NCBI GenBank assembly: GCA_030524065.1
Contig: JAUNHF010000133.1
Span: 1-5,390 of the forward strand
DNA length: 5,390 nucleotides
Direction: 5' to 3'
DNA from: Deinococcus sp.
GTDB lineage: Bacteria; Deinococcota; Deinococci; Deinococcales; Deinococcaceae
Below are positions 1 through 5,390 of the stretch, piece after piece. How positions within the stretch are numbered: the first letter of the stretch is position 1; each line of letters starts with the position of its first letter. The notes beneath the pieces are model-generated. The model had not been told where the DNA came from. It saw only the letters and a list, made by a program, of their open reading frames with translations, and did no database searches. A program made the position numbers and the translations under genes.

Positions 1-21
1 TCCTGGTCTGCCAGATTCTAA
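1..21 (+). CDS. Possible 3' end of an upstream gene (fragment)
   Basis: Frame 1 reads six codons (S W S A R F) from the window edge and stops at TAA 19-21, leaving 16 bp before the next gene. That spacing would suit a preceding gene of the same operon. Six codons cannot identify a protein. Frames 2 and 3 are also open at the window edge, so an upstream gene could instead read in one of those. Treat this only as a place to look when the flanking sequence is available. Confidence 0.25.
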   Translation, partial: SWSARF

Positions 22-37
22 GCCGGATTCTGGAGGA

Positions 38-1042
38 ATGGAGCGTGCCCGGTCAGTCTGGCCGTGGCTGGCCGGCGTACTCGCCCTGGCCCTGGCCGCC
101 GCCCTGCTGTTGCCCCGCGTCTCGCTGTGGGATCAGGCCGTGGCCTATATGGGCGTGACCGAGCAGGTTACCGTCACCGACAACTCCCCGCAGCCCAGCG
201 CTCCTGCTCCCGGCGACTCGGCGCAGCCGGGCCGGGTTGCGCCGCCCACCTTTACGCCAGGCACGCCAGCGGCCAGTGCCAATCAAGACTTGAGCCGCGC
301 CGCTACTGGCTACCTGGATCTGATGACGGTGGCGGTGCTGCTGGCCACTTTGCTGTACGCGCTGACTTCGCTCCGTAGGCAGCTGCGGCTCCCCGGCACC
401 CCCCCCGGCTGGCCGCAGGTCTGGCCCCTGCTGGCGCTGGTGGCCCTGCCCCTCAGTTTGCTGGCGGTGATCCTGGCCGCGCAGTTTCAGGCGCTGGACA
501 TCACGGTGGTAGAAGGCGAACATGCCCCGGTGCCCCCGTCCCCGCCCGCCGGTCCGCTGGAAGCTGCTGTGCAGCAAGTGGTCGGCCTGCTGGCCGAAAC
601 GCCGCTGGGCAACTTGGACCTCTACAACATGCTGTTTTTGCTGCTGGGAACACTGTTTTTGTTCGCCCTGCTGGCCTGGGTGTGGCATCTGCTCACGGCC
701 CGTGCGCGGCCCACCTATGCCTGGGAGGAAACCCGTGAGGCGGCCTCCGCCGCTCGTGCGGCGGCACCGGCCCATGCTCCGCTGCACCGTGTCCGGCTGG
801 CCTACGCTCAGGTTGAAGCCCACCTGGCTGCCGCCGGGGTACACCGCCGCGCCGCCGAGACTCCCGCCGAGTACCTGCGCCGCGCCGCTGCCGAGTGGCC
901 GGAGGTGGCCGCGCCGCTGGAGGCACTGGGCGCAGCCTATGCCCCGGTGCGCTACGGCGGTGGGGTGAGCGAGGGGGGGGCCAACTTGGCAGAGCAGAAT
1001 GCGGAGATGATTACTGCCTTCATACGGCAGGAACCCGGTTGA
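38..1042 (+). CDS. DUF4129 domain-containing membrane protein (first paralog)
   Basis: A 334-residue integral membrane protein with four hydrophobic segments, at about residues 8-25, 92-111, 127-149 and 194-219. The Pro/Ser/Ala-rich stretch 45-80 falls in the loop predicted outside. The basic loop 112-118 (RRQLR) and the basic C-terminal part fit the positive-inside rule. The cytoplasmic tail (249-313) has the DUF4129 pattern: a helix like HRVRLAYAQVEAHL, then ETPAEYLRR, then a Y-x-PVRYGGG ending. DUF4129 domains occur at the C-terminus of TgpA-type transglutaminases and in stand-alone proteins beside moxR and DUF58 genes; their biochemical role is unknown. The ATG at 38 keeps the first membrane segment, but its GGAGGA (32-37) lies flush against the start codon, which is unusual. 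Later in-frame starts (GTG 140, ATG 149) would delete that segment. The gene contains two 8-base homopolymers (C at 399-406, G at 973-980); the frame is intact across both, judged by alignment with the second paralog. Confidence 0.85.
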   Translation: MERARSVWPWLAGVLALALAAALLLPRVSLWDQAVAYMGVTEQVTVTDNSPQPSAPAPGDSAQPGRVAPPTFTPGTPAASANQDLSRAATGYLDLMTVAVLLATLLYALTSLRRQLRLPGTPPGWPQVWPLLALVALPLSLLAVILAAQFQALDITVVEGEHAPVPPSPPAGPLEAAVQQVVGLLAETPLGNLDLYNMLFLLLGTLFLFALLAWVWHLLTARARPTYAWEETREAASAARAAAPAHAPLHRVRLAYAQVEAHLAAAGVHRRAAETPAEYLRRAAAEWPEVAAPLEALGAAYAPVRYGGGVSEGGANLAEQNAEMITAFIRQEPG

Positions 1043-1066
1043 ATAATCTCTCACAAGCCGTAAAAC
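1039..1066 (+). promoter_or_regulatory. Candidate sigma-70-type promoter for the second operon
   Basis: TTGAAT (1039-1044), a 16-base spacer and TAAAAC (1061-1066) each match four of six consensus positions, in a locally AT-rich patch of an otherwise GC-rich window. Transcription would start near 1073, giving a leader of about 165 nt before the ATG at 1238. The -35 overlaps the stop codon of the preceding gene. This is a weak match, and read-through from upstream is an equally good explanation for expression of the downstream genes. Confidence 0.28.
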
Positions 1067-1097
1067 TTGGTTATCTAAACAAGGTGCAGACCGAATT

Positions 1098-1241
1098 ATG
1101 GCCGAGGTGCCGCTGAATCACGCGGGGCGGAAGGGTGCGGCCACCTTTTCAGGGTTGGCCGCATGGCGTCCCTGTAGGGTTGAGCCGCGTCATTTCGCTT
1201 CTGAGCCCATTTTCAGAATGCTGCCTGAGGAAGAGAAATGA
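1098..1241 (+). CDS. Doubtful 47-codon ORF in the leader
   Basis: ATG 1098 opens a frame of 47 residues (starts MAEVPLNHAG, ends MLPEEEK) whose TGA (1239-1241) overlaps the ATG of the next gene as ATGA. An AAGG (1081-1084) lies 13 bases upstream, a poor ribosome site. The ATGA junction matches the one further down the operon, which is the only reason to record it. The peptide has no recognisable domain or membrane segment. Stop-free frames of this length are common by chance in GC-rich DNA, and the frame contains the hairpin at 1137-1162. It is more likely untranslated leader than a gene. Confidence 0.15.
   Translation: MAEVPLNHAGRKGAATFSGLAAWRPCRVEPRHFASEPIFRMLPEEEK
1137..1162 (+). other. 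Bulged hairpin in the intergenic leader
   Basis: GCGGCC (1137-1142) pairs with GGCCGC (1157-1162). After a single bulged T (1156), ACC (1143-1145) pairs with GGT (1153-1155), closing a 7-base loop (TTTTCAG). A small CCC-TGTA-GGG stem follows at about 1170-1179. No T-run follows either stem, so this does not look like a standard intrinsic terminator. It could be a partial terminator after the first gene, an mRNA-stability element or an attenuator in the leader of the second. The pairing is seen directly; the role is unknown. Confidence 0.4.
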
Positions 1242-2509
1242 ACTGGAGAAGTGCGGTACTGCACATGGATAGGGTACGACCAAACCTCTGGCAACCTGCG
1301 CTGCACTTTTGTCTGCCGCTGCTCACCTGGGCCATTTTTCCTGCCTGGGCAGTTCTGCTGCTGTGCCTACTCTTCGGCGCAGCGGCGCAGTGGCCTAAGC
1401 TGGGGCCTGGGCGCCTGATGGGCGGCTTTCTCGTGGTACTGGGCGCGTATTTTCCGCTGGTCTCGGCGCGGTTGTCGGACGGCTGGTTGGCAGACCTGAT
1501 GCCTGCGCTGCTGCTGGTGGCCCTTGGCTGGGCTGCTGTGTGGCTGCTGAACCAGGCCGCCGAGCAGGTGGGCGAAAAGGGGAGCCGCGCCTGGCTGTAC
1601 TTGCTTGCGCTGGGCGTGCTGGCGCCGCACCCACTGCTGCTGCTGAGCTTGGCCGCCGCGCTGCTGCTCAGGCCGGGGCCGGACAGTGCCTTGCCTGCGC
1701 CGCCCGCCGCCCGCACCCTGGCCGAGCTGGGCACGCGCTGGCGGGGGCTGGGGCCGCTGCTGACCGGGTTTGCCGCTGCGCTGTTTCTCAGCTTTGCCCT
1801 GCCTGCCGGGTCGCTGGGGGCAGTCACGCAGCAGGTTCTTCAGCAGGCCGCCGCGCAGCCCGGTTCAGGGCATCAGATTTACCAGCAGCCGATCTGCCGG
1901 ATGATCATGGTGGATGGCAAATGGGAACTGTTCGGCGGCACTCCAGGCAACTGGGCGCCTGCCGAGCCTGCCGATTGCAGCTTCACGCCGCTGGAATATC
2001 TGCGGAAGGTGACCGAGCTGACCCCGCTGGAGTTCTCGGCCCGGCAGCGCCACTTGGCCCTGGTGGGCGTGGTGCTCTTGCTGGCGCTGGCCGTGTGGCG
2101 CGCCCGCCAGTCCAGGCCGCGCCAATCAGCAGTAGCGCCAGCGCCTCTGCCCTCGTTAGAGCCGCTGGCCGGGTTGGAACCGCTCCCACTGCACCGTGTC
2201 CGCGCCGCCTACGCCCGTACCGAGGCCCACCTCGCGGCGGCTGGTCTGGTGCGGCAGGAAGCCGAAACCCCCGCCGAGTACCTGCGCCGGGTGGCGGGCG
2301 AGTGGCCGGGCCTGGCTAGGCCGCTGGCAACTCTGGGCGCTGTGTACGGCCCGGTGCGTTACGGCGGCGGGGTAAGCGAGGGACAAGCCGACGCCGCCGA
2401 GCAGTCCGCTGCGCTCATCCTGGCTGGCGCCCGGCCCGCCGTTCCCGTATCCTCGGACCATTCCACAACCGATGTTTTCCCCCGTTCAGAAAGGCCCGGC
2501 CCTGCATGA
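1238..2509 (+). CDS. Polytopic membrane protein with C-terminal DUF4129 domain (second paralog)
   Basis: A 423-residue membrane protein with about six hydrophobic segments (roughly 24-50, 60-77, 84-104, 117-143, 173-193 and 272-288). Between the last two lies a segment of about 80 residues, predicted extracytoplasmic, with two cysteines (C220, C247). The cytoplasmic tail holds a DUF4129-like domain at 318-382 that is identical to the first paralog at 49 of 65 aligned positions without gaps. The N-terminal portions show no comparable similarity by eye. The start at 1238 is supported by GAGG (1227-1230) seven bases upstream; the in-frame ATG at 1265 lacks such a site. The last 20 or so residues (SSDHSTTD and onward) are polar and look unstructured. 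The stop overlaps the moxR start by ATGA, so the two are probably translationally coupled. It is inferred to be a membrane partner of the MoxR/DUF58 pair; its function is not known. Confidence 0.87.
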   Translation: MNWRSAVLHMDRVRPNLWQPALHFCLPLLTWAIFPAWAVLLLCLLFGAAAQWPKLGPGRLMGGFLVVLGAYFPLVSARLSDGWLADLMPALLLVALGWAAVWLLNQAAEQVGEKGSRAWLYLLALGVLAPHPLLLLSLAAALLLRPGPDSALPAPPAARTLAELGTRWRGLGPLLTGFAAALFLSFALPAGSLGAVTQQVLQQAAAQPGSGHQIYQQPICRMIMVDGKWELFGGTPGNWAPAEPADCSFTPLEYLRKVTELTPLEFSARQRHLALVGVVLLLALAVWRARQSRPRQSAVAPAPLPSLEPLAGLEPLPLHRVRAAYARTEAHLAAAGLVRQEAETPAEYLRRVAGEWPGLARPLATLGAVYGPVRYGGGVSEGQADAAEQSAALILAGARPAVPVSSDHSTTDVFPRSERPGPA

Positions 2510-3525
2510 CCCACTCCGGCATGACCCCATCTGGCATCACTGATCCGCAGCTCTCCGCTTCTCCCGCCGCCGTGATGGACCGCGTGCAGGCCAATGTGGC
2601 CCGCGTGCTGGTCGGCAAGGAAGACGTGACCCGGCTGGCCTTGGCCGGGATTCTGGCCGGGGGGCACATCCTGCTGGAAGACGCGCCCGGCACCGGCAAG
2701 ACCATGCTGGCCCGCGCCCTGGCCGCCAGTCTGGGCCTGGACTTTGCCCGCGTGCAGTTCACGCCGGACCTGCTCCCCAGCGACGTGACCGGGGTCAGCA
2801 TCTACCGGGAAGGGCACTTCCAATTCGTGCCCGGCCCCATTTTTACCGGCATTCTGCTGGCCGACGAAATCAACCGTGCCACCCCCAAAACACAGTCGGC
2901 GCTGCTCGAAGCGATGGGGGAGGGGCAAGTCACCGAATCCGGCGTGACCCATGCGCTCCCAAAGCCGTTTGTGGTCATCGCCACCCAGAACCCGGTTGAG
3001 CATGAGGGCACCTACGCTCTGCCCGAAGCGCAGCTGGACCGGTTTCTGCTCAAGCTGTCGGTGGGCTACCCGAGCCTGGAGCAGGAGGTGCAGATGCTGA
3101 GGCGGCTGCAATCAGCGCACCCGATCGATACGTTAGGGGCAGTGGCCGGCCCCGCTGACCTGCTGGCAGCGCAGCGGGCCGTGCGTGAGATTAAGGTCAG
3201 CCCCGATTTGCAGCGCTATCTGGCGTCCATCGTGGCTTCTACTCGCACCCATCCGCGCATCAGCCTGGGCGCCGGCCCCCGCGCTTCCCTGGGCATTCAG
3301 GCGGCGGCGCAGGCGCTGGCGTACCTGGCGGGCCGCGACTTCGTGACCCCGGACGATGTGAAGGTGGCGGCCCGTGGCGTGCTGCCCCACCGCCTGCTGC
3401 TGAACATTGAGGCGCGGATGGCCGATATCAGCGCGGCGTCGCTGGTTGAAGAGATGCTCGGGACAGTGCCGGTGCCGGTGGAGACGGCCGCAGCTGTGAC
3501 CCCGCAACCCACCCCGGCAGGCTGA
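2506..3525 (+). CDS. MoxR family AAA+ ATPase
   Basis: A 339-residue soluble ATPase with a complete set of AAA+ motifs: Walker A APGTGKT (60-66), Walker B LLADE (117-121) followed by INRA, sensor 1 ATQNP (159-163), the PEAQLDRF motif (173-180) with the candidate arginine finger R179, and sensor 2 in GAGPRAS (255-261, R259). The C-terminal helical lid (about 200-325) is typical of the AAA_3/AAA_lid_2 arrangement, and the length is normal for the family. MoxR ATPases form rings and are thought to remodel or insert cofactors into partner proteins, often VWA or DUF58 proteins encoded next door. The ATG at 2506 sits in the ATGA overlap with the preceding gene. Its only ribosome-site candidate is AGAAAGG (2488-2494), 11 bases away, so coupling to upstream translation is likely. 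An alternative start at ATG 2521 would remove five residues. Family assignment is firm; the client protein is unknown. Confidence 0.96.
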   Translation: MTHSGMTPSGITDPQLSASPAAVMDRVQANVARVLVGKEDVTRLALAGILAGGHILLEDAPGTGKTMLARALAASLGLDFARVQFTPDLLPSDVTGVSIYREGHFQFVPGPIFTGILLADEINRATPKTQSALLEAMGEGQVTESGVTHALPKPFVVIATQNPVEHEGTYALPEAQLDRFLLKLSVGYPSLEQEVQMLRRLQSAHPIDTLGAVAGPADLLAAQRAVREIKVSPDLQRYLASIVASTRTHPRISLGAGPRASLGIQAAAQALAYLAGRDFVTPDDVKVAARGVLPHRLLLNIEARMADISAASLVEEMLGTVPVPVETAAAVTPQPTPAG

Positions 3526-3529
3526 GCGG

Positions 3530-4669
3530 GTGAGTGCTGGCCTGCTTAGTGCGCTCGTGTGGCTGCTGTTCCTGGCGGCCCTCGCTGCAGTTATCTGGTG
3601 GCTGTACCGCGAGCCGCCCCGCGTGCAGCTCAGCCGGGAGCTGCGGCCTTCGGGCATGGTGGGCCAGGTTCAGGCGCTGACCGTGACCGCCGACATCGAA
3701 ACTTGGCTGCCGACCCGGCTGGTGCTGGAAGACCCGCCGCCCCGCGCCGTGGTGCCGAGCCGTCCAGTGGTGTTTGGCGGACTGTGGCAGGGGCGCCACT
3801 CAGCGCGCCTTAGCCTGACCATGCAGCCCAACCGCCGGGGTGTGTATGAGTGGGAGGGCGCGGTGCTGCGCTGGGCCGATCCGCTGGGCCTGTTCTGGCG
3901 TGCGCTGCCGCTGGACGTGCCTGCCCGGCTGGAGGTCTACCCCCAGACCCACGGCGTGATCTTGCCGGAGCTGCTGCGCCCGCTGCTCTCCGAGGGGGCG
4001 CTGACCCGAAGTTTGGGCCTCAGCGACCCGATCAGTCTGCGCGGGGCGCGGCCCTACGTGCCGGGCGACGCACCGGGGCAGATTCACTGGAAGCTTTCGG
4101 CCCGCTCACTCTCGGCGGGCGGCGCGGGGGGCGTGCCGATGATCCGTGAGCTGGAGCGCACGGCGGCCAGCTCGGTCACCCTGTATCTGGATACGGGCGG
4201 GAACGCCACCTATCTGGAAAGTGCCGTGCGGCTCGCGGCCAGCCTCGCCGCGCAGGCGTGGGCCGACGGCTTGCCGGTGTCACTGGCGACTGCCGCTGGG
4301 CAAACCCCACTGGGCCGCGCCGCCGGGGCCCGCCGCGCCGTGCTGCGCGCCCTGGCCGAGCTGAAAAATGACCCGGCCCCGCCCGCACTGCACCCGCCCC
4401 GCCCCGGGACCAACCTGCTGGTGGTCACGCAAGTTGCGCCGCCGGAGCTGGTTGCGCAGGCCATGCGGGCGCGGGCCACCGCCAGCCGGGTCGCCATCAT
4501 CGCCCTGCCCGAAGGCTTTTATCTGGAGCCCGGCGAAAAGCCGCGCAAGCAGTGGGTAGGCGCCCCCGACACAGTGCGGCAGCTGGAAAAGCAGGCCGGC
4601 GTACTGGCCGAGCGCGGCGTGCTGGTCTTTGTGCTGCGCGGCAACCAGTCGGTGCTGCGGCTGGGCTGA
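3530..4669 (+). CDS. DUF58 domain-containing protein, membrane-anchored
   Basis: A 379-residue protein with one N-terminal membrane segment (about 5-25), a beta-rich region (30-135) containing NRRGVY and DPLGLF (101-122), and the family-defining signature RGARPYVPGD...IHWKLSAR (171-192). After it comes a VWA-like Rossmann part in which strand LYLD ends at D221 and continues TGGN rather than the DxSxS of a metal-binding MIDAS. DUF58 proteins are almost always encoded beside moxR and are viewed as its partner. The start is GTG 3530, four bases after the moxR stop, with no good Shine-Dalgarno sequence, consistent with translation by coupling or reinitiation. No other in-frame start keeps the membrane segment. 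Many family members have two N-terminal membrane segments; here I see one. Confidence 0.93.
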   Translation: MSAGLLSALVWLLFLAALAAVIWWLYREPPRVQLSRELRPSGMVGQVQALTVTADIETWLPTRLVLEDPPPRAVVPSRPVVFGGLWQGRHSARLSLTMQPNRRGVYEWEGAVLRWADPLGLFWRALPLDVPARLEVYPQTHGVILPELLRPLLSEGALTRSLGLSDPISLRGARPYVPGDAPGQIHWKLSARSLSAGGAGGVPMIRELERTAASSVTLYLDTGGNATYLESAVRLAASLAAQAWADGLPVSLATAAGQTPLGRAAGARRAVLRALAELKNDPAPPALHPPRPGTNLLVVTQVAPPELVAQAMRARATASRVAIIALPEGFYLEPGEKPRKQWVGAPDTVRQLEKQAGVLAERGVLVFVLRGNQSVLRLG

Positions 4670-4757
4670 GGGGCCGGGGCTGCTGTGGTAGGACCAGGCC
4701 ACGTCCGGCCAAAGGCCCACGCGCTCTAGAACCCCCGAACAATCTGCACTCGGTCAC
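4670..4757. other. Intergenic GC-rich inverted repeats after the DUF58 gene
   Basis: GGCCGG (4672-4677) can pair with CCGGCC (4705-4710) across a 27-base loop. Smaller competing stems are also present: TGGT-AGG-ACCA at 4686-4696 and GGCC-AAA-GGCC at 4707-4717. One of these may end transcription of the operon, but none has a T-run, so I do not call an intrinsic terminator. No gene is visible between 4670 and 4873. Confidence 0.3.
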
Positions 4758-4777
4758 TCGGATTTGGGGAGCCGAGC

Positions 4778-4786
4778 TGATACAAT
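4778..4786 (+). promoter_or_regulatory. Extended -10 promoter of sufC
   Basis: TGATACAAT places TG one base before the -10 hexamer TACAAT (4781-4786), which matches consensus at five of six positions. The -35 position at a 17-base spacer is TCGGAT (4758-4763), a poor match, as is common for extended -10 promoters. Transcription would begin near 4793, giving a leader of about 80 nt before sufC. Confidence 0.6.
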
Positions 4787-4800
4787 GGGCAGTGGCCAGA

Positions 4801-4815
4801 TAGGAATGATTCCTA
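4801..4815. promoter_or_regulatory. Perfect 7-1-7 inverted repeat, likely operator of sufC
   Basis: TAGGAAT-G-ATTCCTA is a perfect palindrome with one central base, lying about 8-22 bases downstream of the predicted sufC transcription start. A bound repressor there would block RNA polymerase. The 7-1-7 geometry and the AAT-N-ATT core match the layout of Fur-superfamily boxes (Fur TGATAATNATTATCA, PerR TTATAATNATTATAA), although the outer bases differ. Control by iron or peroxide would make sense for an iron-sulfur assembly operon. The symmetry is seen directly; the regulator is inferred. Confidence 0.55.
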
Positions 4816-4825
4816 ACAATATGGC

Positions 4826-4846
4826 GGCGGGCGAATATGCCCCGCC
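4826..4846 (+). other. GC-rich hairpin in the sufC leader
   Basis: GGGC (4829-4832) pairs with GCCC (4839-4842) around the loop GAATAT. Beyond a bulged C (4843), GGC (4826-4828) pairs with GCC (4844-4846). It ends 15 bases before the sufC ribosome-binding site. It may stabilise the mRNA or may be chance in a GC-rich leader. Confidence 0.3.
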
Positions 4847-4861
4847 CCGTGGCAAGACTTC

Positions 4862-4867
4862 AGGAGG
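4862..4867 (+). promoter_or_regulatory. Strong ribosome-binding site of sufC
   Basis: AGGAGG lies six bases before ATG 4874 and is the strongest Shine-Dalgarno sequence in the window. It fixes the sufC start and suggests high expression. Confidence 0.85.
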
Positions 4868-4873
4868 CAAGTT

Positions 4874-5390
<517 letters not shown>

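Noticed and set aside
53..1054. 333-codon open frame on the minus strand opposite the first DUF4129 gene
   Set aside because: Its translation is low-complexity (Gly, Gln, Arg, His rich) with no domain, and the plus strand encodes a recognisable membrane/DUF4129 protein. It is a GC-bias shadow.
1191..1219. Second promoter candidate CATTTC/CAGAAT just before the second DUF4129 gene
   Set aside because: The -35 match is poor, and the start site would leave only about 12 nt before the ATG, at the ribosome-binding site.
1540..2319. 259-codon open frame on the plus strand inside the second DUF4129 gene
   Set aside because: The product is Ala/Gly/Arg-rich and lacks the hydrophobic segments and the DUF4129 motif found in the overlapping frame, which also has the ribosome site and the operon junction.
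2359..3111. 250-codon open frame on the minus strand opposite moxR
   Set aside because: The plus strand carries all AAA+ motifs in order; the minus-strand product resembles no family and spans the boundary of two real genes.
4672..4717. Intrinsic terminator after the DUF58 gene
   Set aside because: Several competing stems exist but none is long and compact and none is followed by a T-run, so only inverted repeats are reported.
4801..4815. Palindrome as a Deinococcus radiation/desiccation response motif (RDRM)
   Set aside because: The RDRM consensus (TTATGTCATTGACATAA type) shares neither sequence nor length with TAGGAATGATTCCTA.

Overview
The window is GC-rich, densely coding, and reads entirely on the + strand. 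The proteins are rich in Ala, Leu, Pro and Gly. The gene set (two DUF4129 membrane proteins, a MoxR AAA+ ATPase, a DUF58 protein, then sufC) and the codon bias suggest a bacterium of the Deinococcus type. That assignment is an inference from style and gene content; no 16S or other marker is present.

Layout: the first 37 bases may hold the last codons of an upstream gene. Positions 38-1042 encode a four-pass membrane protein with a cytoplasmic C-terminal DUF4129-like domain. A 195-bp leader (1043-1237) follows, with a candidate promoter, a bulged hairpin and a doubtful 47-codon ORF. Next is a tight operon. A larger polytopic membrane protein with a closely related DUF4129 domain (1238-2509) overlaps a MoxR ATPase gene (2506-3525) by ATGA. 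The MoxR gene is followed after 4 bp by a GTG-initiated DUF58 gene (3530-4669). A 204-bp intergenic region then carries an extended -10 promoter and a perfect 7-1-7 inverted repeat, followed by sufC (from 4874), which runs off the window end inside its Walker B motif.

How the genes work together: MoxR, DUF58 and DUF4129 proteins recur together in bacteria and are thought to form an envelope-associated AAA+ chaperone or assembly module. MoxR would supply ATP-driven remodelling, DUF58 the membrane-anchored VWA-like adaptor, and the DUF4129 proteins the membrane partners. This copy has two DUF4129 genes, and no transglutaminase or classical VWA (Bat-type) gene is visible. SufC is a separate unit: the ATPase of the SUF iron-sulfur cluster assembly system, normally followed by sufB and sufD. 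Its promoter appears to carry a Fur-superfamily-like operator. No RNA genes, mobile elements or CRISPR arrays were seen. I found no clearly new system; the points most worth checking are the sufC operator and the duplicated DUF4129 partners.
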